From the NCBI RefSeq assembly GCF_000719705.1, contig NZ_JOHO01000003.1, forward strand, positions 272,115-336,114: a DNA stretch of 64,000 bases, read 5' to 3'. This document shows, piece by piece, positions 57,255 through 64,000 of this stretch. The position numbers were made by a program, and so were the translations under genes. Each line of letters starts with the position of its first letter. The stretch's first letter is position 1. This stretch comes from Streptomyces sp. NRRL S-350 (GTDB lineage Bacteria; Actinomycetota; Actinomycetes; Streptomycetales; Streptomycetaceae). The notes beneath the pieces were generated by a model. That model searched no databases. It was not told the DNA's origin and worked only from the letters and a program-made list of their open reading frames with translations.

Positions 57255-58421
57255 ATGGCAGCGCCCACGACCGACGAACGGCTGCGCCGCTGGCGGCTGG
57301 TGCTCGGCGGCGAGGCCGACGGCACCGGCTGCACCCTGCGCGGCCGGGACGCCGCGATGGACGGCGCCCTCGCCGCGCTCTACCGCGGCGCGCCCGAGGA
57401 GGCCGCCCGGGCACCCCGCGGTGGCCGCCGCAGCGCTGGGCTGGGCGGTTCGGCCCCACAGGTGGCCCGCTGGCTGGGCGACATCCGCGAGTACTTCCCG
57501 TCCACCGTCGTCCGGCTGATGCAGCAGGACGCGATCACCCGGCTCGGCCTGGACCGGCTGCTGCTGGAGCCGGAGATGCTGGAGGCCGTCGAGCCGGACG
57601 TCCATCTGGTCGCCACCCTGCTCTCGCTCAAGCACGCGCTGCCGGAGACCACGCGGGAGAGCGCCCGGGCGGTGGTCGGCAAGGTCGTCGCCGACCTGGA
57701 GCGCCGGCTGGCCGAACGCACCCGGGCGACCCTCGGCGGCGCCCTCGACCGAAGTGCCAAGGTCAACCGGCCCCGGCACCGGGACATCGACTGGGACCGG
57801 ACGATCCGGGCCAATCTGAGGAACTACCTGCCCGACCACGGCACGGTCGTCCCCGAGCGGCTGGTGGGGCACGCCCGCGCCCAGCGCGCCGTGCGGAAGG
57901 AGGTCATCCTCTGCATCGACCAGTCCGGTTCGATGGCGCCGTCGGTCGTGCACTCGGCGGTCTTCGGGGCGGTGCTCGCCTCGATGCGCACCCTGGACAC
58001 CCGGCTGGTCGTCTTCGACACCTCGGTGGTCGACCTCACCGAGCAGCTCACTGACCCGGTGGACGTCCTGTTCGCCACCCGGCTCGGCGGCGGCACCGAC
58101 ATCAACCGCGCGCTCGCCTACTGCCAGTCCAGGATCACCCGTCCGTCCGAGACCGTCGTGGTGCTGATCAGCGACCTGTACGAGGGCGGCATCCGGGACG
58201 GCATGCTCAAGCGGGTGGCCGCGATGAAGGCGGCCGGTGTCCAGTTCATCGCCCTGCTCGCGCTCTCCGACGAAGGTGCGCCCGCCTACGACCACGCGCA
58301 CGCCGCCGCCCTGGCGGCCCTCGGCGCGCCGGCCTTCGCCTGCACCCCGGACGCCTTCCCCGGGATCATGGCCGCGGCCATCGAGAAGCGCCCCGTCCCG
58401 GTGCCGGACCAGGGCGCGTGA
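57255..58421 (+). CDS. VWA-domain protein with intact MIDAS
   Basis: A 388-residue protein. The N-terminal half (1-210) is helical with no known domain. The C-terminal von Willebrand A domain begins VILCIDQSGSMAPS; the MIDAS metal site is complete with DxSxS (Asp222, Ser224, Ser226), Thr281 in GGGTDINRAL and Asp307 in VLISDLYEGG. VWA proteins of this type pair with MoxR AAA ATPases as metal-dependent adaptors. AGGAGGA precedes the ATG. It ends the forward arm of the cluster. Confidence 0.9.
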   Translation: MAAPTTDERLRRWRLVLGGEADGTGCTLRGRDAAMDGALAALYRGAPEEAARAPRGGRRSAGLGGSAPQVARWLGDIREYFPSTVVRLMQQDAITRLGLDRLLLEPEMLEAVEPDVHLVATLLSLKHALPETTRESARAVVGKVVADLERRLAERTRATLGGALDRSAKVNRPRHRDIDWDRTIRANLRNYLPDHGTVVPERLVGHARAQRAVRKEVILCIDQSGSMAPSVVHSAVFGAVLASMRTLDTRLVVFDTSVVDLTEQLTDPVDVLFATRLGGGTDINRALAYCQSRITRPSETVVVLISDLYEGGIRDGMLKRVAAMKAAGVQFIALLALSDEGAPAYDHAHAAALAALGAPAFACTPDAFPGIMAAAIEKRPVPVPDQGA

Positions 58422-58723
58422 CGGATTCACCCGGACGTGCGAATCCACCCGATCGGTGGACCGGCCGTCCCCCCGGGCGATTCGGCCTGTCTGTGACGGT
58501 TCTCACCCAAGCCGGGCAGGCCCCGGGCGGAACAGGCCCGTCCCACGGGGATAACCTGCCAGACGGACGTGACGCGCGTGTTGATTGACGTGTGCGCCCG
58601 TGGCTGTGTGGGCCGCAAGGCCGTACCTCTGCGTACCCGCACCGCCCCGACGACCCGCAGCGAAGATCCTGCCGTGGCACGCTCGTAGAGACACAATCCG
58701 CGACCACGAACAAGGACAAACAC
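58422..58723. other. sucC upstream region
   Basis: No gene is seen. TTGACG at 58585-58590 is a possible -35 box, but no good -10 follows at 17-18 bases; TAGAGA at 58686-58691 may belong to another start. No clear terminator follows the VWA gene. Confidence 0.4.
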
Positions 58724-59896
58724 GTGGACCTGTTCGAGTACCAGGCGAGGGACCTCTTCGCCAAGCACGGTGTGCCCGTGCTTGACGGCGATGTCATCGA
58801 GACCGCCGCAGACGCTGCCGCCATCGCGGAGCGCTTCGGCGGCCGCGCCGTCGTCAAGGCTCAGGTGAAGGTGGGCGGCCGAGGCAAGGCCGGTGGCGTC
58901 AAGCTCGCCGCCGACCCGGCGGACGCCGTCGCCAAGGCCGAGCAGATCCTCGGCATGGACATCAAGGGCCACACCGTCAACAAGGTGATGCTGGCCCAGA
59001 CCGCGGACATCAAGGACGAGTACTACGTCTCGTTCCTGCTGGACCGCACCAACCGCACCTTCCTGGCCATGGCCAGCGTCGAGGGCGGCGTGGAGATCGA
59101 GGTCGTCGCCGAGGAGAACCCCGACGCGCTCGCCAAGATCCCGGTCGACGCCAACGAGGGCTGCACCCCGGAGAAGGCCGCCGAGATCGTCGCCGCGGCG
59201 AAGTTCCCGGCCGAGGTCGCCGACCAGGTCGCCGACGTCCTGCAGAAGCTGTGGACCGTCTTCATCAAGGAGGACGCCCTCCTCGTCGAGGTCAACCCGC
59301 TGATCAAGTCCGGTGACGGCAAGATCATCGCGCTCGACGGCAAGGTCTCCCTGGACGAGAACGCCGAGTTCCGCCAGCCCGAGCACGAGGCCCTGGAGGA
59401 CAAGGCCGCGGCCAACCCGCTGGAGGCCGCCGCCAAGGCCAAGGGCCTGAACTACGTCAAGCTCGACGGCCAGGTCGGCATCATCGGCAACGGCGCGGGC
59501 CTCGTCATGAGCACCCTCGACGTGGTCGCCTACGCCGGTGAGAAGCACGGCGGCGTCAAGCCCGCCAACTTCCTCGACATCGGCGGCGGCGCCTCCGCCG
59601 AGGTCATGGCCAACGGCCTGGAGATCATCCTCGGCGACCCCGACGTCAAGTCGGTCTTCGTCAACGTCTTCGGCGGCATCACCGCGTGCGACGCGGTCGC
59701 CAACGGCATCGTGCAGGCCCTGGAGCTCCTCGCGAGCAAGGGCGAGAACGTCACCAAGCCGCTGGTCGTCCGCCTGGACGGCAACAACGCGGAGCTGGGT
59801 CGCAAGATCCTCGACGACGCCAACCACCCGCTGGTCCAGCGCGTGGACACCATGGACGGTGCGGCCGACCGCGCCGCCGAGCTGGCCAACAAGTAA
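58724..59896 (+). CDS. sucC: succinate-CoA ligase (ADP-forming) subunit beta
   Basis: SucC carries the succinate and nucleotide sites of succinyl-CoA synthetase in the TCA cycle. The GTG at 58724 (AAGGAC six bases upstream) gives 390 residues. The ATP-grasp domain shows [37 protein letters not shown] and the LVEVNPL metal site; the C-terminal ligase domain has [10 protein letters not shown] and [13 protein letters not shown]. sucD follows after 18 bases, forming one operon. Confidence 0.98.
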   Translation: MDLFEYQARDLFAKHGVPVLDGDVIETAADAAAIAERFGGRAVVKAQVKVGGRGKAGGVKLAADPADAVAKAEQILGMDIKGHTVNKVMLAQTADIKDEYYVSFLLDRTNRTFLAMASVEGGVEIEVVAEENPDALAKIPVDANEGCTPEKAAEIVAAAKFPAEVADQVADVLQKLWTVFIKEDALLVEVNPLIKSGDGKIIALDGKVSLDENAEFRQPEHEALEDKAAANPLEAAAKAKGLNYVKLDGQVGIIGNGAGLVMSTLDVVAYAGEKHGGVKPANFLDIGGGASAEVMANGLEIILGDPDVKSVFVNVFGGITACDAVANGIVQALELLASKGENVTKPLVVRLDGNNAELGRKILDDANHPLVQRVDTMDGAADRAAELANK

Positions 59897-59914
59897 GGAA
59901 GGGGACTTAACACC

Positions 59915-60805
59915 ATGGCTATCTTCCTTACCAAGGACAGCAAGGTCATCGTCCAGGGCATGACCGGCTCCGAGGGCATGAAGCACACCCGCCGCATGCT
60001 CGCCTCCGGCACCCAGATCGTCGGCGGTGTCAACCCGCGCAAGGCCGGCACCACGGTCGACGTCGACGGCACCGAGGTGCCCGTCTTCGGCTCCGTCGCC
60101 GAGGCGATGGAGAAGACCGGTGCCGACGTCACCGTCATCTTCGTGCCGCCGAAGTTCACCAAGGACGCCGTCGTCGAGGCCATCGACGCCGAGATCGGCC
60201 TGGCCGTCGTCATCACCGAGGGCGTCCCGGTGCACGACACCGCCGCCTTCTGGGCGCACGCCGGTTCGAAGGGCAACAAGACCCGCATCATCGGCCCGAA
60301 CTGCCCCGGCCTGATCAGCCCCGGACAGTCGAACGCCGGCATCATCCCGGCCGACATCACCAGCTCCGGCAAGATCGGCCTGGTCTCCAAGTCGGGCACC
60401 CTGACCTACCAGCTCATGTACGAGCTGCGCGACATCGGCTTCTCCTCGGCCGTGGGCATCGGCGGTGACCCGGTCATCGGCACCACCCACATCGACGCCC
60501 TCAAGGCGTTCCAGGAGGACCCGGAGACCGAGATCATCGTCATGATCGGTGAGATCGGTGGCGACGCCGAGGAGCGTGCCGCGGCCTTCATCAAGGAGAA
60601 CGTGACCAAGCCGGTCGTCGGCTACGTCGCGGGCTTCACCGCCCCCGAGGGCAAGACGATGGGCCACGCCGGCGCCATCGTCTCCGGCTCCTCGGGCACC
60701 GCCCAGGCGAAGAAGGAGGCCCTCGAGGCCGCCGGTGTCAAGGTCGGCAAGACGCCGTCCGAGACCGCCCGCCTGGCCCGCGAGATCATCGCCGCCCAGG
60801 CCTGA
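59915..60805 (+). CDS. sucD: succinate-CoA ligase subunit alpha
   Basis: SucD binds CoA and carries the phosphohistidine intermediate. The 296 residues have the CoA-binding Rossmann start [38 protein letters not shown], and the phospho-His region of the family in [30 protein letters not shown] lies before the ATG. A strong hairpin follows at 60824. Confidence 0.98.
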   Translation: MAIFLTKDSKVIVQGMTGSEGMKHTRRMLASGTQIVGGVNPRKAGTTVDVDGTEVPVFGSVAEAMEKTGADVTVIFVPPKFTKDAVVEAIDAEIGLAVVITEGVPVHDTAAFWAHAGSKGNKTRIIGPNCPGLISPGQSNAGIIPADITSSGKIGLVSKSGTLTYQLMYELRDIGFSSAVGIGGDPVIGTTHIDALKAFQEDPETEIIVMIGEIGGDAEERAAAFIKENVTKPVVGYVAGFTAPEGKTMGHAGAIVSGSSGTAQAKKEALEAAGVKVGKTPSETARLAREIIAAQA

Positions 60806-60823
60806 TCCCCGCCCCGCGCGTGA

Positions 60824-60858
60824 CGAGCGCCCCCGCCCCTCCCGGGCGGGGGCGCTCG
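60824..60858. terminator. bidirectional terminator after sucD
   Basis: A perfect 15-bp stem (60824-60838 with 60844-60858) and 5-base loop end six bases before the stop of the convergent regulator gene. Confidence 0.88.
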
Positions 60859-60863
60859 CGGTT

Positions 60864-62825
60864 TCAGCGCGCCTTCGGCCCCGTGCTGCACGGCAGCGGC
60901 GACCACAGCCGGCAGACCGTCGGCCCCTGCGGCGGCGGCGCCTCGGCGCCTCGGGCGGCCGGCGGCAGCTCCCACCGGGCGGCGGCCTGGCCGTGCGGCT
61001 CCACCACGACCGCCTCCAGCCCCGGCGCCGGGCTGCACCACAGGCTGGTGATGCCGTTCGGGGCACCGCCGGGCAGCAGGGGTACGGCCGGCTCGTCCTC
61101 CTCGGCGGGGGGCAGGCACAGCGAGGGCGCCGGCGCGGGCGGCGGCCCGAACAGCGCCGCCGGCCGCATGCCCGCGAGGGTCGCCAGCACCGCCCCGCCC
61201 ACCGCCACCGTCAGCAGCGCCGCCGCGCCCGTCCGGCTCGCCGTCCACAGCCGGTGCCGGGCCCGCAGCAGCGGCACCGGCGAGCGGTGCGGCGCCGGGC
61301 ACCCGCGCACCGCCGCCCGGTGCAGCAGCCGGCTGAGGCCGTCCGCGAATCCCGGCGCCGACGGATCCGGCCCCACCAGGTCCGGCACCCACTGCGCCAG
61401 CGCCACCCGGGACGTCCACACCCGGCCCTCGGCCGCCGCCAGCGTCGACTCCACCTCGACCGCGACCGCCGCCGCCGGCAGCCCCAGCCCGTCGTGCAGC
61501 ACCAGGGCCCGCCGCTGCGGCCGGGACAGCCGCCGGAGGGCCTTCAGGAGCGCCCGGTCCCGGTCGGTCAGCCGGTCGTGGTCCGGCAGCACCGCCTGGG
61601 ACTCGTCGGCCGGGCGCACCTTGATCCGCCGGTGCGGCAGGCCCCAGGCGTGCGCCCGCCGGGGGCCGCCCCGGTGCCACGGCGACAGCGCCAGCTCGCA
61701 GGCCCGCACCCGCACCCACCCCTCCGGATCCCCCGACCCGGCCACCGCCGGCCACCCCCGCCGAGCCTCCCCGAACGCCCGCCGCACGCAGTGCACGGCC
61801 CGGTGCCGGCAGGCGGTCAGCAGGAACACCTGCTGTGCCAGCCGGGTGTACGCCGTCTCGTACAGCTCCTCGAAGCTGCCCGCCGGGCGGTCGGCGGGCG
61901 CCGGGGGTGCCGACTCCGGACCCTCGCCTGCGGCTGGTGCGGCCGGAGCCAGCTGCGCCATGGTGCCGTGCCCTTCCGTGCCCGCGGGCTGTCGGCTCCC
62001 GCTCGCCGTCGTGGAACCCGGGGCCGCCGGCGCCGCCTGCGCCGATCCGCTGCCGGGGGGGTGCTGCGACCCCTGTGCCATGGTGGCGGCCCGTGCCCGC
62101 GCTGCCACGTCGCCACGCTCCACCCCGCCCGCATGGCCCGCGTCCGGGTGTCCCGCGACCGAGGGGCGCCGCGCCGTGGCGGCGGGGGAGGCGGGGGCTC
62201 CGGCCGGCCCGTCGTCGGAGGCCGCCGTACGGTCGGGCTCCGCGTGGCGCCTGCCGGGGCCGGCGGGAGCTTCCGGCCCGGGCGGGCGTCCGGGCGCGGG
62301 GGGCGTGTGCGCCGGGGCCGCGCGCTCCGGGCCGGTCGGCTGCGCCGACTGTGCGCGCCACCGACCGGCGGCGGGCCCGAGGGAGGACGGGTCGACGCCG
62401 GCGAAGTTCGTCCGGATGGCGGCCGGGGGCGTCGGCAGGGGGTCCGCGGCCGGGGCGTCCGGGGCGAGGGTGTCCGGGGCTGGGGTGTCCGGGGCCGGGG
62501 TGTCCGGGGCCGGGGTGTCCGGGGCGGGGAAGCCCTCGGCCGGGGTGTCCGGGGCGAGGATGTCCGCGGCGCGGGTGACGGCCTCGGCTTCGGTGGGGGC
62601 GCCGAGCTTCCTCATGGCGCGCTGCAGGTAGCTGCGGGCCGTGGCGGGGGTGACGCCGAGGGCGGCGGCGGTGTGCGGAAGGTCGTGGCCGGCGGCGAGG
62701 TGGGCGAGGGCCTGGGCTTCACGGGGGGTCAGTTTCCGGAGCAGGCGGGCCGAGTCGCGGTCGGCGCGGGCGGGTGCGCGGTGGCGCTTCGGGGTGGGGG
62801 AGTCGGCGGTGGGCGGCGTGGCCAT
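60864..62825 (-). CDS. composite membrane regulator: LuxR-type HTH, sigma-like region, C-terminal membrane span
   Basis: The ATG at 62825 gives 653 residues. Residues about 27-87 form a LuxR/GerE-type helix-turn-helix (KLTPREAQALAHLAAGHDLPHTAAALGVTPATARSYLQRAMRKLG). A 200-residue low-complexity linker with PAPDT repeats follows. The central part (about 320-500) resembles ECF sigma regions 2 and 4: FEELYETAYTRLAQQVFLLT, then RDRALLKALRRLSRPQRRALVLHDGLGLPAAAVAVEVEST. A membrane span near 545-565 (AALLTVAVGGAVLATLAG) leaves a Pro-rich C-terminal domain outside with three or four Cys. I infer a membrane-tethered regulator; signal and targets are unknown. Confidence 0.78.
   Translation of the reverse strand: MATPPTADSPTPKRHRAPARADRDSARLLRKLTPREAQALAHLAAGHDLPHTAAALGVTPATARSYLQRAMRKLGAPTEAEAVTRAADILAPDTPAEGFPAPDTPAPDTPAPDTPAPDTLAPDAPAADPLPTPPAAIRTNFAGVDPSSLGPAAGRWRAQSAQPTGPERAAPAHTPPAPGRPPGPEAPAGPGRRHAEPDRTAASDDGPAGAPASPAATARRPSVAGHPDAGHAGGVERGDVAARARAATMAQGSQHPPGSGSAQAAPAAPGSTTASGSRQPAGTEGHGTMAQLAPAAPAAGEGPESAPPAPADRPAGSFEELYETAYTRLAQQVFLLTACRHRAVHCVRRAFGEARRGWPAVAGSGDPEGWVRVRACELALSPWHRGGPRRAHAWGLPHRRIKVRPADESQAVLPDHDRLTDRDRALLKALRRLSRPQRRALVLHDGLGLPAAAVAVEVESTLAAAEGRVWTSRVALAQWVPDLVGPDPSAPGFADGLSRLLHRAAVRGCPAPHRSPVPLLRARHRLWTASRTGAAALLTVAVGGAVLATLAGMRPAALFGPPPAPAPSLCLPPAEEDEPAVPLLPGGAPNGITSLWCSPAPGLEAVVVEPHGQAAARWELPPAARGAEAPPPQGPTVCRLWSPLPCSTGPKAR
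62470..62529. repeat. four tandem 15-bp repeats coding the PAPDT linker
   Basis: Four 15-base units based on GTGTCCGGGGCCGGG stand in tandem inside the regulator gene, with degenerate copies on both sides, encoding Pro-Ala-Pro-Asp-Thr pentapeptides on the reverse strand. Copy number is likely variable between strains. Confidence 0.9.
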
Positions 62826-62948
62826 CAGACGCTCCGGGCCGGGGCGCCGGCGGCTTGGGGGCAGGGTCTGAAAATGCGCATAAGCCAATAATCTGGGACA
62901 CGGCGGCGGTTTGCCGCTTCACGGAGCATGGCGAGTCGCCTTGGCACC

Positions 62949-64000
62949 ATGAGGCGCATGACGCAGCTGATGGGCCGTCCGATCCTGGAGACGCCGGGCG
63001 CATTGGGCGGACGCCCGGCGCTGGCCGACCTGTTGGCGGGTGTGCGGGCGGCACTGGTCGGCCTGGCGGTGGTCGGAGTGCCGGTGCTCGGGCTCTGGGT
63101 GGTGACGCCCTACGCGGACGACGGTGCCGCCGCTGCCACCCGGTTGGCGGGGGCGCTCTGGCTGCTCGGGCACGGCGCGCCGGTGCTGCGCGGCGACGCG
63201 GACGCCCCGCTGACGGTCACTCCGCTGCTGATCGGTGCCCTGGCGGTGGTCCGGCTCCACCGGGCGGGTGCCGGGGTGGCGGCGCGGCGCGGGCTGCGTT
63301 CGCGGTGGGGCGGCCCGGTGGCGGTGTGGGCGGGCTACTGCGCGGTGGCCGTCGTGGTGGCGCTGCACTGTGCGGGCCCCGGGCTGTTCCACAGCCGGGT
63401 CCTGCCGGACGTGCTGGTGGTGGGGCTGGTGGCGGCCGTGGCGACGGCCGCCGGCGTCCGTTCGGCAGAGCGCCCGGGCGCCGCGGGGGCCGTCGCCTCC
63501 GCGTTGGACCGCCTTCCGCCGCCGTTCCGTCCGGCCGGCGGTGCGCCGGTGGTGCGGAACGCCGTGCTGGCGGCCGGGGCGGGGCTGGTCGCGGTGGGCG
63601 GGCTGCTGGTGGCGGTGTCGGCGCTGCTGGGCGCGGTGGCCGGCGGCGGTCGGGGGATGGCGCTGCTCGGGCGCGGGCCCGTCGCGCTGGTGGCCCTGTT
63701 GCTGCTCGCGCTGGTGCTGCTGCCGAACGCGGTGCTGTGGGGGACGGCGTACGCGCTGGGCCCCGGGTTCGCGGTGGGGGCCGGGACGGTGGTGGCGCCG
63801 GCCGGCACGGTGTTGGGGCCGGTGCCGGAGTTCCCGTTGTTCGTCCTGCTCCCGGCCGACGGCCCGGGCGGGTGGCGGCTGGTGGCGTTGGCGTTGCCGC
63901 TGCTGGCCGGGGCGGTGCCGGCGGTGCTTCTGGGCCGGGCGGCGGCGGGTCTGCGGCGTCCGGCCGACGGGGGCGCGGCGGGCGGGGGAGTGGCGGGCGA
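62949..64000 (+). CDS. DUF6350-type multi-pass membrane protein (3' end beyond the window)
   Basis: The frame from ATG 62949 stays open to the window edge (350 codons so far). The translation is strongly hydrophobic, with repeated spans such as VRAALVGLAVVGVPVLGLWVV, TPLLIGALAVVRLHRAG, and LVALLLLALVLLPNAVLWG followed by TAYALGPGFAVGAGTVVAP, the signature I associate with the DUF6350 (PerM-like) family upstream of purN/purH in streptomycetes. An ATG at 62958 is an equally good start; neither has a strong ribosome-binding site. The gene diverges from the composite regulator with 123 bases between them. Confidence 0.8.
   Translation, partial: MRRMTQLMGRPILETPGALGGRPALADLLAGVRAALVGLAVVGVPVLGLWVVTPYADDGAAAATRLAGALWLLGHGAPVLRGDADAPLTVTPLLIGALAVVRLHRAGAGVAARRGLRSRWGGPVAVWAGYCAVAVVVALHCAGPGLFHSRVLPDVLVVGLVAAVATAAGVRSAERPGAAGAVASALDRLPPPFRPAGGAPVVRNAVLAAGAGLVAVGGLLVAVSALLGAVAGGGRGMALLGRGPVALVALLLLALVLLPNAVLWGTAYALGPGFAVGAGTVVAPAGTVLGPVPEFPLFVLLPADGPGGWRLVALALPLLAGAVPAVLLGRAAAGLRRPADGGAAGGGVAG

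Overview
The window is a chromosomal core segment of a high-GC actinomycete of the family Streptomycetaceae (Streptomyces or Kitasatospora; the sequence alone does not let me choose). The evidence is uniformly high GC with strong third-position bias, the sporulation regulators whiD and bldM next to an ECF sigma factor of the ShbA type, a CIRCE-controlled groES-groEL1 operon, PknB-type kinases, and a gene order that, from memory, follows the S. coelicolor chromosome from about rplM/glmM to sucCD. I see no rRNA or tRNA gene, CRISPR array, insertion sequence or prophage.

Layout. 39-5650: ribosomal L13/S9, then amino-sugar and CoA genes (glmM, coaA, glmS). 5.7-14.5 kb: a Uma2-like gene remnant, the NAD(P)HX repair enzyme, alanine racemase, a membrane-anchored hydrolase, the t6A genes tsaE, tsaB and tsaD with rimI, and, between tsaE and tsaB, a small gene behind an iron-box-like palindrome and a protein that looks like an L,D-transpeptidase without its catalytic cysteine. 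14.5-19 kb: a polysaccharide-deacetylase lipoprotein, a THUMP-like methyltransferase and groES-groEL1 under two CIRCE elements. 19-25.8 kb: a LysR regulator, whiD, bldM with a sigma-BldN-type promoter, shbA, guaB and guaB3. 26-32.6 kb: two transmembrane PknB kinases flank a PH-SHOCT protein and a membrane pseudokinase. 32.7-42.2 kb: succinic semialdehyde dehydrogenase, a ChoD-like GMC oxidoreductase, a zinc-ribbon membrane protein, guaA and a DoxD-Rieske fusion. 42.2-46.1 kb: a divergent PspC-domain locus with a two-component system. 46.3-50.5 kb: pcrA, an M23 peptidase and icmB. 50.6-58.4 kb: a five-gene AAA/VWA cluster. 58.7-64 kb: sucCD, a composite LuxR/sigma-like membrane regulator, and the start of a DUF6350 membrane protein cut by the window edge.

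How the genes work together. Much of the window is housekeeping: cell-wall precursor supply (glmS, glmM, alr), tRNA t6A modification (tsaE, tsaB, tsaD), guanine nucleotide synthesis (guaB, guaA, perhaps guaB3), protein folding and the TCA cycle. Between these sit regulatory modules: the whiD-bldM-shbA developmental block, the kinase/pseudokinase block, and the PspC envelope-sensing block.

The least understood unit is the cluster at 50566-58421: a SWIM zinc-finger protein and a DUF5691 protein on one strand, and a MoxR-like AAA ATPase, a DUF5682 protein with TraB/EreA-like motifs and a VWA protein with an intact MIDAS on the other, around one 212-base divergent region. I infer an ATP-driven remodelling machine with an enzymatic effector; I know of no experimentally assigned function.
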